Shown piece after piece: positions 53,495 to 62,819 of a stretch of 64,000 bases of DNA. The notes under the pieces are model-generated. The model was given only the letters and a program-made list of their open reading frames with translations. It had not been told where the DNA came from and did not search any database. Location: contig NZ_JAKFFT010000010.1 in NCBI RefSeq assembly GCF_021502655.1, positions 226,836-290,835 of the forward strand. Direction: 5' to 3'. The position numbers and the translations under genes were made by a program. Origin of the DNA: Dyadobacter sp. CY347 (lineage in GTDB: Bacteria > Bacteroidota > Bacteroidia > Cytophagales > Spirosomataceae). How positions within the stretch are numbered: position 1 is the stretch's first letter; the number at the start of each line of letters is the position of its first letter.

Positions 53495-54903
53495 TTTTGA
53501 CTGTTTTTTGGCTCCGAAATAATCTCCTTAATGTCGGAAATGATCTTATTAGCCAGATTGATCGCGGTTGTCTGCGTTTCTGATTCGGAATAGATGCGGA
53601 TGATAGGCTCTGTATTCGACTTGCGCAAATGCACCCATTCTCTATCGAACTCAATCCTAACGCCATCGATGGTGTTCAAAGGCTGTTTAGAATATCTCGT
53701 TTGAATGCGGCTGAGAATGTTATCCACATTGATATCCGGCGTCAGCTCAATCTTATTTTTTGAAATATAATAACCTGGATATGAGCGGCGTAACACCGAA
53801 GCTGTTTTACCAAATTTGGCCAAATGCGTTAAAAATAATGCAATTCCAACCAAAGCATCCCGTCCATAATGGCTTTCCGGATAAATAACCCCGCCATTTC
53901 CTTCACCGCCAATGATCGCCTGATTGGCCTTCATCATATTTACCACATTCACCTCGCCAACTGCCGAAGCAAAATATTTTCCACCAGCCTTTATCGTCAC
54001 ATCGCGCAAAGCTGCTGTTGATGATAAGTTGGAAACTGTGTTACCGGGCGTATTTTTCAAAACATAATCCGCAACGGCAACCAATGTATATTCTTCGCCA
54101 AACGGAGTTCCGTCCTCACACATTAATGCAAGCCGGTCCACATCGGGATCCACAACAATGCCCAGATTGAAAGAACCATCATTCAATTCTTTGCTGATCT
54201 CACGCAAATGTTCAGGAAGCGGCTCAGGATTATGGGCAAAATTTCCGGTAGGTTCGCAATTTAACTTTTTAATGTTCTTTGTAGGAACGCCTAATGCTTC
54301 AAGGAGCATCGGAACAACGATTCCACCTGTTGAATTGACCGCATCGACAACGATCCGGAAGTTAGCATTCGTTATGGCTTGCACATCTACAAGTGGCAAT
54401 GCAAGAACCTGATCTATATGCTTTTGTAAATATGTATCATCCGCAGTGTAACTTCCCAGTTTTTTAACGTCAACAAAAACAAAATCTTCCTCGTCTGCAA
54501 TTCTCAAAACTTCTGCACCTTCTTCTTCTGAAATAAATTCACCGTCGTGGTTCAGCAGTTTAAGCGCATTCCATTGAATCGGGTTGTGGCTTGCTGTCAA
54601 AATAATCCCTCCTGCTGCTCCTTCGGCCGTAACCGCAATCTCAACAGTAGGCGTAGTGGAAAGGCCGAGATCCGTTACATGAAGTCCTACTCCCTGCAAT
54701 GTCCCGGCAACAAGGCGACTTACCATTTCACCGGATAAGCGAGCGTCCCTGCCAATAATAACCTTTAAATTTTGTGGATTTGTACGCCTCAGCCATGTTC
54801 CGTATGCCGCTGCAAACTTAACAACATCAATCGGAGTCAGCGCCTCACCCGATTTCCCACCCACGATACCTCTGATTCCTGAGATAGATTTAATTAACGT
54901 CAC
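53491..54903 (-). CDS. glmM: Phosphoglucosamine mutase
   Basis: A 470-residue alpha-D-phosphohexomutase, here read as GlmM, which makes glucosamine-1-phosphate for UDP-GlcNAc and peptidoglycan. It starts at GTG (MTLIKSISGIRGIVGGKSGE). The phosphoserine Ser105 is in GIILTASHNPIQWNALKLL and the metal loop is VVDPDVDRLALMCEDG. Sugar-binding GGEGNGGVIYPESHYGRDA and a C-terminal phosphate-binding RKSNTEPIIRIYSES complete the family set. A phosphomannomutase role is possible but less likely by length and motif. A consensus -7 box lies upstream. Confidence 0.9.
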   Translation of the reverse strand: MTLIKSISGIRGIVGGKSGEALTPIDVVKFAAAYGTWLRRTNPQNLKVIIGRDARLSGEMVSRLVAGTLQGVGLHVTDLGLSTTPTVEIAVTAEGAAGGIILTASHNPIQWNALKLLNHDGEFISEEEGAEVLRIADEEDFVFVDVKKLGSYTADDTYLQKHIDQVLALPLVDVQAITNANFRIVVDAVNSTGGIVVPMLLEALGVPTKNIKKLNCEPTGNFAHNPEPLPEHLREISKELNDGSFNLGIVVDPDVDRLALMCEDGTPFGEEYTLVAVADYVLKNTPGNTVSNLSSTAALRDVTIKAGGKYFASAVGEVNVVNMMKANQAIIGGEGNGGVIYPESHYGRDALVGIALFLTHLAKFGKTASVLRRSYPGYYISKNKIELTPDINVDNILSRIQTRYSKQPLNTIDGVRIEFDREWVHLRKSNTEPIIRIYSESETQTTAINLANKIISDIKEIISEPKNSQK

Positions 54904-54932
54904 GATCTAGAATTCCTCTTTTTGTTTGGTTG

Positions 54933-54940
54933 CAAAAATA
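54933..54940 (-). promoter_or_regulatory. Promoter -7 element of glmM
   Basis: On the minus strand TATTTTTG matches TAnnTTTG exactly, about 30 bases before the GTG start. Confidence 0.5.
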
Positions 54941-55006
54941 CTAAATTTCCCTCTCTGCACGCCGATTTTTCTTGAAACAAAAGTAACATTTGACTTATCG
55001 TTAGTA

Positions 55007-55855
55007 CTAGCCTTGCAGTAACTGAATGTCTACATTGGTCGAGAGCCGGGAGGTTGTGTATCCTAAAAATGAACCCATCACGGGTGCCAGCTGGTCGTAA
55101 TCGGCGGATGTCCCCATGCTGATATGATTGTTAATCACTGCCTTACCCTCCGTCGGGTCAAATCCCCGCCATCCGGCTCCTGGTAAAAAAACTTCCGCCC
55201 ATGCATGCAGTTCATGCGCCTGCTGCGGGTTCCCGTATAAATATCCGCTCACGAATCTTGCCGCAATGCCGAGGCTCCTGCAAGCGCCAATGAACAACCG
55301 GGCAAATTCCCTGCAGGATCCACTCCTATCGCGCAATGTATCATCCGGCGGATAAGCGTTCCCATATTCACGGTGCTGATACACAAAGTTTTGGCTGATA
55401 TACTGACTCATTTCCACCAGGAAAGGAATGGTTGCATAATTGACATGCGCAGCGATTTTTCGGGCAAATTGCTCGACCTGCTGCGTGGCGTCCGTTTTAT
55501 CCAGATAAGGGATCAGATATTTATAAATCCGGTTATCGTACAAAAACGGGATTTTGCTGGTTTCGAAAGGATAAAAGACAAAATCGAAAACATTCACCGG
55601 TTCCGAGCTCACAGTTATAGAAGCTTCTACAAAAAGTCTGCTATATGGCTGATTATAGAAATAAATCAAATGCTGCACATTGCCTTCGACATCCACATTT
55701 TTTACAATTTTTGATGGCTGCGGCTCAATGGTCAGGTTGTATTCCAGCAGTCGCTGGTGCGGGTAAGACCTCGGATATAAATACAATGTGTGCATTTCCA
55801 GGACGACCGGAAAATTATACTGATATTCCAGAGCGTGCCGGACTTTTAAATTCAT
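55007..55855 (-). CDS. Bacterial transglutaminase-like cysteine protein
   Basis: A 282-residue protein. The N-terminal bacterial transglutaminase-like beta-domain (about 1-100, LKVRHALEYQYNFPVVLEMH) is followed by the transglutaminase core. The Cys is in DRSGSCREFARLFIGACRSL, the His in HELHAWAEVFLPGAGWRGFD and the Asp in the same block. No signal peptide. Such proteins usually form a set with alpha-E and circularly permuted ATP-grasp proteins and may ligate or cleave peptides; the substrate is unknown. It lies downstream of the alpha-E gene. Confidence 0.88.
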   Translation of the reverse strand: MNLKVRHALEYQYNFPVVLEMHTLYLYPRSYPHQRLLEYNLTIEPQPSKIVKNVDVEGNVQHLIYFYNQPYSRLFVEASITVSSEPVNVFDFVFYPFETSKIPFLYDNRIYKYLIPYLDKTDATQQVEQFARKIAAHVNYATIPFLVEMSQYISQNFVYQHREYGNAYPPDDTLRDRSGSCREFARLFIGACRSLGIAARFVSGYLYGNPQQAHELHAWAEVFLPGAGWRGFDPTEGKAVINNHISMGTSADYDQLAPVMGSFLGYTTSRLSTNVDIQLLQG

Positions 55856-55889
55856 GAAGTTTCCGGTCAGTAGGTTTTGAAAATGATGT

Positions 55890-56930
55890 TCAGTTCATCC
55901 ATTGGGTTTTGAATTGCCCGGATGATTGGCTTTGCGACTGACTTTGGGAATGTCCTTGTGACTGACTTTGCGACTGACCTTTTTCCAGGCCAAAATACAT
56001 GTCGAATATCGCATTGTCTACCTCGTTGTTTTTTGTCTGAAATTTATCCAGATATTCATGGAGGCCCATCTTAAAAACGTCTTCTACGTCCGTAAATTCA
56101 AGTTCGGTGCGGATTTTACTTAATGCACGTTCAGCAGGGTTGGTGTGGCCGCGTTCGGGAATTGATCCGGCAATTGCATACAAGGAAAGCTCCGCCTGCC
56201 GCACACAATAAGCAATGGATCTTGGAAACAATTTATCCAGAATAAGGAACGCGACAATGTTCATCGGCGTCAGCGCGCGGTGCGTCTGCCTGTACATATT
56301 ATATGCACTTACCGATTTCAAAACCGCCGTCCAGAGCATTAGATCAAGCGTGGAACCTGAGGTTCCGGAGTCTTGTAATAGTGTAAAATACTTCACATCC
56401 AGGAAGCGCGAACATTTATCGGCGCGTTCTATATGCCGGCCCAGGCGACCAAAATGCCAGGCTTCATTGCGCGTAATGGACGAATCTACAACGCCGTGAA
56501 AAAGCTGGCAACTTTTACGGATGTCCGTAAAATAGGACTGCATATGGTCCATATTCCGGAAGTTATCCGGATTTGTGCTGCGGATCGAGAGATAAAAAGT
56601 ATTGATACTCTCCCACATTTCCTTGGAAATCGTTTCCCGGATCGTCCGCGCGTTTTCACGTGCTTCGTACAAGCAGCTAATGATGGAGTTCGGATTTCTT
56701 TTATCAAACGTCATAAAATGTATAACGTCCTCTTTTGTAGGCTTTTCGTAAAATTTATAAAACAAATAATGATCAGCAGTTGCAATCAGAAGCGGTTCCC
56801 ACTGCTCGTCCACATCGGGCGGCAGATCCAATGCCAGATTAAAATTAACTCCCACAAACCGAGCGTAATTTTCTACCCGTTCTATGTAACGATTCATCCA
56901 GTATATTGAATTGGCAACTCGGCTAAGCAT
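55890..56930 (-). CDS. Alpha-E domain protein with a Ser-Gln-rich C-terminal tail
   Basis: A 346-residue protein. The alpha-E (DUF403) helical domain covers about 1-310, starting MLSRVANSIYWMNRYIERVE and including FGRLGRHIERADKCSRFLDV. The last ~30 residues are a low-complexity (SQ)n tail (KGQSQSQSQGHSQ then SQSQSQ), encoded by imperfect DNA repeats at about 55918-55985. Alpha-E proteins usually pair with an ATP-grasp and a transglutaminase in an amide-ligase-like module. The transglutaminase is next door, but no ATP-grasp gene is visible in the window. Confidence 0.88.
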   Translation of the reverse strand: MLSRVANSIYWMNRYIERVENYARFVGVNFNLALDLPPDVDEQWEPLLIATADHYLFYKFYEKPTKEDVIHFMTFDKRNPNSIISCLYEARENARTIRETISKEMWESINTFYLSIRSTNPDNFRNMDHMQSYFTDIRKSCQLFHGVVDSSITRNEAWHFGRLGRHIERADKCSRFLDVKYFTLLQDSGTSGSTLDLMLWTAVLKSVSAYNMYRQTHRALTPMNIVAFLILDKLFPRSIAYCVRQAELSLYAIAGSIPERGHTNPAERALSKIRTELEFTDVEDVFKMGLHEYLDKFQTKNNEVDNAIFDMYFGLEKGQSQSQSQGHSQSQSQSQSSGQFKTQWMN

Positions 56931-57148
56931 AAATTGAAATTGTTGTCTCTAAATTGTTTAATCAGAATAATTGCTAAGTAATCAAACCAAAATACCTAAT
57001 AAAATTTTGCAAATACAAGAACCTACGAAAAGTAATATAAGTTCTCGAAAGAATATTATTAGAGGAAAATATTGGCCGATTATGCGAAAACTTCCTGAAA
57101 CATTTAATTTTTGTAAATTAACAATCCATAAACATAACCTTTATTCCC

Positions 57149-58705
57149 GTGTCAAAAAAAGAACAATTTGTTGCAGCCATCCAAAAATCATATCATACCG
57201 ACAAACCTGTGATCCATTTGGGTTCCGCTATTCTTGAAGGCGAAATCATTGGGGAAGCAAGGGTTAATCTGCCTTTGCGCATGATGAACCGGCATGGATT
57301 GGTGGCTGGCGCAACAGGATCGGGAAAGACAAGGACCTTGCAAGTGCTTGCAGAACAGCTCTCCGCGGCGGGTGTGCCGGTTTTTATGTCGGATATAAAA
57401 GGCGACTTGTCCGGCATTGCGCAACCCGGTCAAACCAATGCGGCATTGCAGGAAAGGTCAGCAGCATTAGGAACGGTGTTTGAGCCGAAAGGTTACCCGG
57501 TTGAACTTTATTCATTAAGCGGCAACAAAGGCGCCCAGATGCGTGCTACGATCCTGGAATTCGGACCGATATTGCTTTCCAAAATATTTGAATTAAACGA
57601 CACGCAGTCAGGCGTTTTGGCTATTCTCTTTAAATATGCCGATGACAAAGATCTTCCTATGGTGGATCTCAACGATCTGAAAAAAGTGCTGAACTATCTT
57701 TCCGAAGGACCCGGAGCGGCAGAAATCAAAGCAGATTATGGCAGCATTTCGACGTCCACGGCTGGGACTATATTGCGCAAAATCGTTGCCCTGGAACAGC
57801 AGGGCGTAGGAACGATCTTTGGCGAAAAATCCTTCGACATTACAGACCTGATCAACCGTGTGGACGGCCAGGGCGTGATCAGCTTGCTTAACATTTCAGA
57901 CGTCCAGGACAAGCCAGCGTTGTTTTCAACATTCATGCTCAGCCTGTTGGCAGAACTTTATACGAAGTTGCCCGAAGCAGGAGATCTTGATAAACCCAAA
58001 CTTGTCTTCTTCCTCGACGAAGCGCATTTGTTATTTAAAGACGCACCAAAAGCATTTCTGGACCAGATTGAGCAGGTTGTACGGCTTATCCGTTCCAAAG
58101 GCGTAGGAATTTTCTTTTGCACACAAATGGCGCAGGACGTCCCTGTATCGGTTTTGTCGCAGTTAGGAAATCGTGTGCAGCATGTTTTAAGGGCATTCAC
58201 GCCGCAGGATGCAGATGCTTTGAAACAAACGGTTAAAACTTACCCGAGATCGGATTTCTATGCTATCGACCAGATATTGACCACATTAGGGATCGGACAG
58301 GCATTGATTACGGTTTTGAATGAAAAAGGTATCCCGACAGAAGTGGCCGCAACACATTTGCTCCCGCCTAACTCGGTCATGGGGCCAATGGTGCAGGCCG
58401 ATTACGATAACCACGTCAGACAATCAGACGTTTACCTGAAATACAAAGATCCGATTGATCCCGAAAGTGCTTATGAAATGCTTACCAAGCGCATGGAAGC
58501 GCATGCACAGGTCGAGGCAAAAGCCCAGGAAGAAGTTGCGGAAGTAAAAAAAGGAAAAGAGGAAAAAGGAATTCTTTCCGAAGCGCTTAACTCACCCCTG
58601 GCGAAACAAATCGGCAGAGAGGTCGTGAGAGGCGTTTTTGGAATGTTATTTGGCAAAAAAACAACGAGCACCCGCAAGAAAAGCGGCGGTTTTTTTGGCT
58701 TCTAG
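57149..58705 (+). CDS. HerA-like ATPase (DUF853)
   Basis: A 518-residue RecA/FtsK-fold ATPase starting at GTG. The Walker A is LVAGATGSGKTRTLQVLAEQ (Lys60) and the Walker B is KLVFFLDEAHLLFKDAPKAF. An arginine-finger-like region follows (QMAQDVPVSVLSQLGNRVQH). The C-terminus is basic and Lys/Glu-rich. The family resembles HerA helicase and DNA-pumping ATPases. No NurA nuclease partner is adjacent, so the role is unknown. It is divergent from alpha-E; the 218-bp gap between them shows no clear structure. Its 3' end overlaps the convergent DUF2141 gene by 4 bp. Confidence 0.9.
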   Translation: MSKKEQFVAAIQKSYHTDKPVIHLGSAILEGEIIGEARVNLPLRMMNRHGLVAGATGSGKTRTLQVLAEQLSAAGVPVFMSDIKGDLSGIAQPGQTNAALQERSAALGTVFEPKGYPVELYSLSGNKGAQMRATILEFGPILLSKIFELNDTQSGVLAILFKYADDKDLPMVDLNDLKKVLNYLSEGPGAAEIKADYGSISTSTAGTILRKIVALEQQGVGTIFGEKSFDITDLINRVDGQGVISLLNISDVQDKPALFSTFMLSLLAELYTKLPEAGDLDKPKLVFFLDEAHLLFKDAPKAFLDQIEQVVRLIRSKGVGIFFCTQMAQDVPVSVLSQLGNRVQHVLRAFTPQDADALKQTVKTYPRSDFYAIDQILTTLGIGQALITVLNEKGIPTEVAATHLLPPNSVMGPMVQADYDNHVRQSDVYLKYKDPIDPESAYEMLTKRMEAHAQVEAKAQEEVAEVKKGKEEKGILSEALNSPLAKQIGREVVRGVFGMLFGKKTTSTRKKSGGFFGF

Positions 58706-59118
58706 TCTGTAAGCTTCACATTAATTTTCTGTCCCGGATCTTTGAAAACGAATTCACAATCTTCAAATTTCGGGGCAGAAAACTTTGGCCGGAAGTTCTT
58801 GCTGAAACCGTATGGCTCTTTTGGAATGCCGACAAAGTTTTTATCCAGGACACCATTGCTGTTTAAGTCATGGTAAGCGGCCAATGCATAGCGGCCAGGA
58901 GCAAGGTCAAATGCTACGAGCTGAGGCGCAGCACCTTTCACGTCGACGATCCTGTAAATTTTAGGTTTTTCCTTACTGGCAAATTTCTCCTCCGGCTTGT
59001 AAATGGCTATCCAAAGTTTGCCTTGGCCCTTTTTTATATTGGTAAACTCGATATTCAATGTCATTGCCGGTTCCGTAAACCAGCCTAACATGCAACTCAC
59101 AATCCATACAAGCATCAT
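58702..59118 (-). CDS. DUF2141 secreted protein
   Basis: A 138-residue protein with a short signal-like N-terminus (MMLVWIVSCMLGWFTEPA). The DUF2141 core reads GKLWIAIYKPEEKF, LAPGRYALAAYHDLNSNGVL, DKNFVGIPKEPYGFSKNF and APKFEDCEFVFKDPGQ. The NSNGVLDKN loop looks like a calcium-binding turn. Function is unknown. It is the last gene of a four-gene minus-strand operon (ceramidase-like, Gfo/Idh, thioesterase, DUF2141) with gaps of 6-15 bp. Confidence 0.85.
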   Translation of the reverse strand: MMLVWIVSCMLGWFTEPAMTLNIEFTNIKKGQGKLWIAIYKPEEKFASKEKPKIYRIVDVKGAAPQLVAFDLAPGRYALAAYHDLNSNGVLDKNFVGIPKEPYGFSKNFRPKFSAPKFEDCEFVFKDPGQKINVKLTD

Positions 59119-59124
59119 TATTTT

Positions 59125-59682
59125 CTATTTTTCTGTTTCCCAACCAATTACGCAGCGCTGTTTCGACAGCTTGTGCAAGTTATCCTGCACATCCATTCGT
59201 GTTTTTGCATTATCAAATGCATCCTTGTAATTCTCCTTCAATTCGCGGCGTTTGATCGCTTCCAGAAACCTGCGTGCATCGTCCTCATTTTCAAGCAGTA
59301 ATTCAGGCACAACAGTGGGCTTATCATCATCTCCCTTGGCAACCATGGTTACGTAAGAAGTATTTGTATGCCGTTGCGTCCCGTTCTTCACATTCTCGGC
59401 AATCACCCGGATTCCAATGACGAGCGAAGTCCTGCCGACAAAATTTACGGATGCATGCAGCGAAACCAGGTCCCCCACTTCAACCGGCTCTAAAAAATCC
59501 ACGCCATCGACTGAAACGGTTACGCAATAAGTGCCGGCATGTCGGGCGGCACATGCATAAGCGACCTTGTCAATCAACGACAATAAGATGCCCCCGTGTA
59601 TTTTTCCGCCGAAATTAGCGTAAGACGGAATCATGAGTTCCGTTAATGTGGTCTGTGAAAATCGGACTGAGCGAGCTTCCAA
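59125..59682 (-). CDS. Hotdog-fold acyl-CoA thioesterase
   Basis: A 185-residue protein starting at TTG (no ATG fits the usual N-terminus). The hotdog domain shows NFGGKIHGGILLSLIDKVAY with the active-site HGG, then VDGVDFLEPVEVGDLVSLHA and NTSYVTMVAKGDDDKPTVVP. It resembles the YciA/cytosolic acyl-CoA thioesterase group; chain-length preference cannot be told. It lies 6 bp upstream of DUF2141 and 15 bp downstream of the Gfo/Idh gene. Confidence 0.88.
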   Translation of the reverse strand: MEARSVRFSQTTLTELMIPSYANFGGKIHGGILLSLIDKVAYACAARHAGTYCVTVSVDGVDFLEPVEVGDLVSLHASVNFVGRTSLVIGIRVIAENVKNGTQRHTNTSYVTMVAKGDDDKPTVVPELLLENEDDARRFLEAIKRRELKENYKDAFDNAKTRMDVQDNLHKLSKQRCVIGWETEK

Positions 59683-59697
59683 ATGCTTAATTTTTGG

Positions 59698-60783
59698 TTA
59701 TTTCTTCAAATAAACGGTTTTTCCCGATTTAGCCGACTCTTTCGCCGTTTCTAATATTTCTACAACCGTGACATTTACCGGCAATCCGTACAAATCATTC
59801 TTTTCAAGCTTTAATCTGCCCTGGACTACATCTGCCAATACAGAGAACGGATCGGTGAATGGTGCAGGACGCGGATCGAGCTTGATCGTTTCTTCGGGTG
59901 TCTTTTCCGAAAAGCGCTGCCGCACGGTTGTAGCATTCACTGCGACTGCATAACCTTTATTTCCGAACACTTCCATGTCTTTCCGTGCGAAAGACCAGTT
60001 CCAGGACCCCTGAATGATACATTGTGCTTTGGGATATTGTAAAATAATGGAAGCTTCGTCATCCACTTCCTTATAAATCTCCGGCTTATTCTGGTGCGTA
60101 ACCGCCGTGACAGACAATGGACGTTCGCCTTTCAAAAGCCACGTCATCAGATTGGCCCCATAACAGCCAAAATCAATTAATGCACCAGCCCCATTTTTCA
60201 AAGGATCGGTAAGAATGGCGAGAAATTCTTTGCTAACACCGATTTCTTTGGGTCCCTGGTGCCCGTCATTCACCATTACTTTCCTGATTTCACCCAATTT
60301 TCCCTGCTCCACCAGGTCACGGACATGCTGGTTGCTCGCATACCAGGAAGTTTCATAATTGGTAAGCACCTGGATGCCATTCTGATCCGCCAGTTTCTGA
60401 ATTTCCTTTGCGTCTGCGAATGTTGTTGCCAGCGGCTTCTCCACCATTACGTGGATTTTTTTCGGCGCACAGGCGCGTACAATGGCAATGTGTTCATTTA
60501 TCGCCCCAAATGCCGAAACCGCTTCCGGCTTGGCCTCTTCCAGCATTTTATTCAAATCCGTATAAAAAAGTTTCTTGTCCAGCTTGTACTTGGTCATGAA
60601 CAAATTAACGAGATCCGGATTGGTCTCATAAATGCCCACAATTTCAATATCCTTCTTATCCGAACGATTGAAAACCCAGCCAACGTGACCGTGGCTCAGC
60701 CCGGCAACCGCGATTTTTAAAGGTGCTTGTGCCATAGATTGAATGCTAAAAAGCGCTAATAAACAAAGCAGCAATGTTTTCAT
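59698..60783 (-). CDS. Exported Gfo/Idh/MocA-family oxidoreductase
   Basis: A 361-residue protein with a Sec-type signal (MKTLLLCLLALFSIQSMAQA), so probably periplasmic. After it comes a Rossmann domain (KIAVAGLSHGHVGWVFNRSD), the family EKP motif (HVMVEKPLATTFADAKEIQK) and the catalytic-region pattern GGALIDFGCYG-like (GAGALIDFGCYGANLMTWLL). Exported members of this family occur in Bacteroidota; the substrate is unknown. It is 12 bp after the ceramidase-like gene. Confidence 0.85.
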   Translation of the reverse strand: MKTLLLCLLALFSIQSMAQAPLKIAVAGLSHGHVGWVFNRSDKKDIEIVGIYETNPDLVNLFMTKYKLDKKLFYTDLNKMLEEAKPEAVSAFGAINEHIAIVRACAPKKIHVMVEKPLATTFADAKEIQKLADQNGIQVLTNYETSWYASNQHVRDLVEQGKLGEIRKVMVNDGHQGPKEIGVSKEFLAILTDPLKNGAGALIDFGCYGANLMTWLLKGERPLSVTAVTHQNKPEIYKEVDDEASIILQYPKAQCIIQGSWNWSFARKDMEVFGNKGYAVAVNATTVRQRFSEKTPEETIKLDPRPAPFTDPFSVLADVVQGRLKLEKNDLYGLPVNVTVVEILETAKESAKSGKTVYLKK

Positions 60784-60795
60784 ATTCGATTTGGT

Positions 60796-62148
60796 TTAGG
60801 ATAACTTATCAATAATGTCTTTGATCACCTCTTGCAAATAAGCACCATTATAAGGGCCGTACCAGCTCATGGTTTTGGTTTCGTAAAGGTCTTTATCAAA
60901 ATGTTTATCATGCGTAATGTAACCGATATAGCCTCCATTAAAGCTGGTAACCAATAAGTTAAGGCCTTTTGTCCTTGCATAAGCGTCTAATCCTGCGACT
61001 AATTCACCGGAAAAATCACACGGCATCCCTACCATGAGCATGTTTCCGATCCGTAACGCTTTCACAAACACAGGATAATCTCCAAAAGCCTTTTTAAAAA
61101 CCCAGGAACGCAGATTAATGCCCATCGTCAGCCTCGGCGACGGGTCGCGCAGGGGCAACGGCAATGTTATCGCCTGCAACATTGCACCGCTTGATTTTTC
61201 CTTTATTGCTGAATCGGATAACAATGCTTTTTGCACTCCATATGCCTGGTTTTTCAACTCATCGAAATCATCCGAGCCTTTTTCAATCGGACCCATGCTG
61301 CCTACTGCGCCAGCCATGTACATGGCAAAATCATATCTGCCTTTTTCGAGCGAATCCACCAGGATGCCGGGATAATCTCTTGACAAAACAATATTACCCG
61401 AATTCAGGATCGTTGAATGTGCCGCATAGGAGCTCAAAATCGCCCTTTTCCCACTTTTTGTAACAAATGCAGCCGAGCGGATCTCCGGATCGACCTCGCC
61501 TTCCTCTCCTACGAGCCTGTTTCGGATATCAATGGTGTCAATCGATTCCATGTAAGTCAATGAGACTGGTTCCAGCTTGGCTTTCGCCTGAACGATGGCC
61601 TGAAAAATGGCATCGGCCAGACGCTCCACGGTGGCTGGGTTATATTCTCCCGAAAAAAACAAAGAGGAAATCCCTGTTCCCCATCCGCCTACACTATTAT
61701 GGCTATGCGTTGCGCCGAAAAAGACCTGGTTAAAGGGAATTTCCTTTTCAGTAAGTCTCGATTGCAGCAGCTTAATCACAGTAGGCGGCATAATAAGCAG
61801 GTCGGCAGCGATGATCGCGGCCTGGGTCCCGCCATTGTCAATAACCAATGCGCGGACATAAACCGAGTCGTGAACGGAAGTGTATAACTTGCCCCGACGC
61901 TTACCATAACCTGCTGTGGGTGTGGGCGATGACGGCGTAATGTTCACCTTGGCCCAACCTGCCCGCAACTGCCCTGACGAGCCTGCTGTATCTTTCTTTA
62001 CCTGACTGATCTGCTTTTTCCATTGACCGTAATAGGGCATTTCTTTGTACGGCGTATTGTCCATCGTGGTGATCATCGTGGAAATGGTCAGTATCAAGAG
62101 CAATACGATCACCCCGATGATGCGCAGAAAAATTCGAAGGAATCTCAT
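60796..62148 (-). CDS. Neutral/alkaline ceramidase N-terminal-like hydrolase, membrane-anchored
   Basis: A 450-residue protein from the ATG at 62148 (MRFLRIFLRIIGVIVLLLIL); an upstream in-frame start at 62193 is less likely. It has one N-terminal membrane anchor, then a neutral ceramidase N-terminal-like domain with RAGWAKVNITPSSPTPTAGY, AIIAADLLIMPPTVI and FGATHSHNSVGGWGTG, which carries likely zinc-binding His residues. The C-terminal immunoglobulin-like domain of true ceramidases is not evident, so the substrate may not be ceramide. First gene of the four-gene operon. Confidence 0.85.
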   Translation of the reverse strand: MRFLRIFLRIIGVIVLLLILTISTMITTMDNTPYKEMPYYGQWKKQISQVKKDTAGSSGQLRAGWAKVNITPSSPTPTAGYGKRRGKLYTSVHDSVYVRALVIDNGGTQAAIIAADLLIMPPTVIKLLQSRLTEKEIPFNQVFFGATHSHNSVGGWGTGISSLFFSGEYNPATVERLADAIFQAIVQAKAKLEPVSLTYMESIDTIDIRNRLVGEEGEVDPEIRSAAFVTKSGKRAILSSYAAHSTILNSGNIVLSRDYPGILVDSLEKGRYDFAMYMAGAVGSMGPIEKGSDDFDELKNQAYGVQKALLSDSAIKEKSSGAMLQAITLPLPLRDPSPRLTMGINLRSWVFKKAFGDYPVFVKALRIGNMLMVGMPCDFSGELVAGLDAYARTKGLNLLVTSFNGGYIGYITHDKHFDKDLYETKTMSWYGPYNGAYLQEVIKDIIDKLS

Positions 62149-62215
62149 TAAAATAATGTGGGAGGTTAGGTTACCAATATGCAAAAGGAGCAAACATTTG
62201 TTTTATCCTCATTAT

Positions 62216-62251
62216 AAAAAAACCCGACATTCCATTGCGGCTGATGTCGGG
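62216..62251 (-). terminator. Intrinsic terminator of the yceI-type gene
   Basis: CCCGACAT (62223-62230) pairs with ATGTCGGG (62244-62251). On the minus strand the stem is followed by a seven-base T-tract (A-run at 62216-62222 on the plus strand), directly after the YceI gene stop. Confidence 0.88.
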
Positions 62252-62285
62252 CATTATTCCGGACTGACCGGCTCAATATTATGAT

Positions 62286-62819
62286 TTAAGATTCTTTAAC
62301 CAATTGAATGTTGGCGATCAGCTTCACGTCTTCACCAATCACCAGGCCTCCGGAATCTGTCAATTGCATGTAATTAAGGCCAAATTCCTGACGGCTGATC
62401 CTGCCTTCCACTTCAAAACCGATCCTGAGTTTCCCATCCGCATCACGCTCCGAGCCGCCATATTCTGCATCCAGTTCGATGGGTTTGGTAATGCCTTTTA
62501 ATGTTAGTAACCCTGAAAGTTTGTAATTATCGCCCTTCACTTTATGAAAGTAATTGGACTGAAAAGTGATGTGCGGGAATTGTTCTGCATCAAAAAAATC
62601 TGCCGATCTTAAATGTGCATCACGCAAATCCACTTTGGTATCAATGCTGCTCACATCGAGTGAAAAGTGGATTTCTGCGTTTTCGAAGTTATTCAGGTCG
62701 GAAGTTGCGCCGCCTTCGAAGTTGTTAAAGGAGCCTGTAATGCTGGAAATGACGAGGTGTTTAATCTTAAACTGCACTTCCGAATGTACCGGGTCTACGA
62801 TCCATTTTGTAACTGACAT
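62286..62819 (-). CDS. YceI-family lipocalin-like protein
   Basis: A 177-residue YceI protein, a beta-barrel that in known members binds polyisoprenoids. It has no signal peptide here (MSVTKWIVDPVHSEVQFKIK), so it appears cytoplasmic, unlike many homologues. Family blocks are VISSITGSFNNFEGGATSDL, LRDAHLRSADFFDAEQFPHI, LSGLLTLKGITKPIELDAEY and ISRQEFGLNYMQLTDSGGLV. Standalone, with its own terminator. The 207-bp region upstream to 63026 holds no other feature I can support. Confidence 0.93.
   Translation of the reverse strand: MSVTKWIVDPVHSEVQFKIKHLVISSITGSFNNFEGGATSDLNNFENAEIHFSLDVSSIDTKVDLRDAHLRSADFFDAEQFPHITFQSNYFHKVKGDNYKLSGLLTLKGITKPIELDAEYGGSERDADGKLRIGFEVEGRISRQEFGLNYMQLTDSGGLVIGEDVKLIANIQLVKES

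Noticed and set aside
56931..57148. tRNA or small RNA gene in the gap before the HerA-like ATPase
   Set aside because: No cloverleaf, T-loop consensus or stable stem was found by eye; it appears to be AT-rich promoter DNA.
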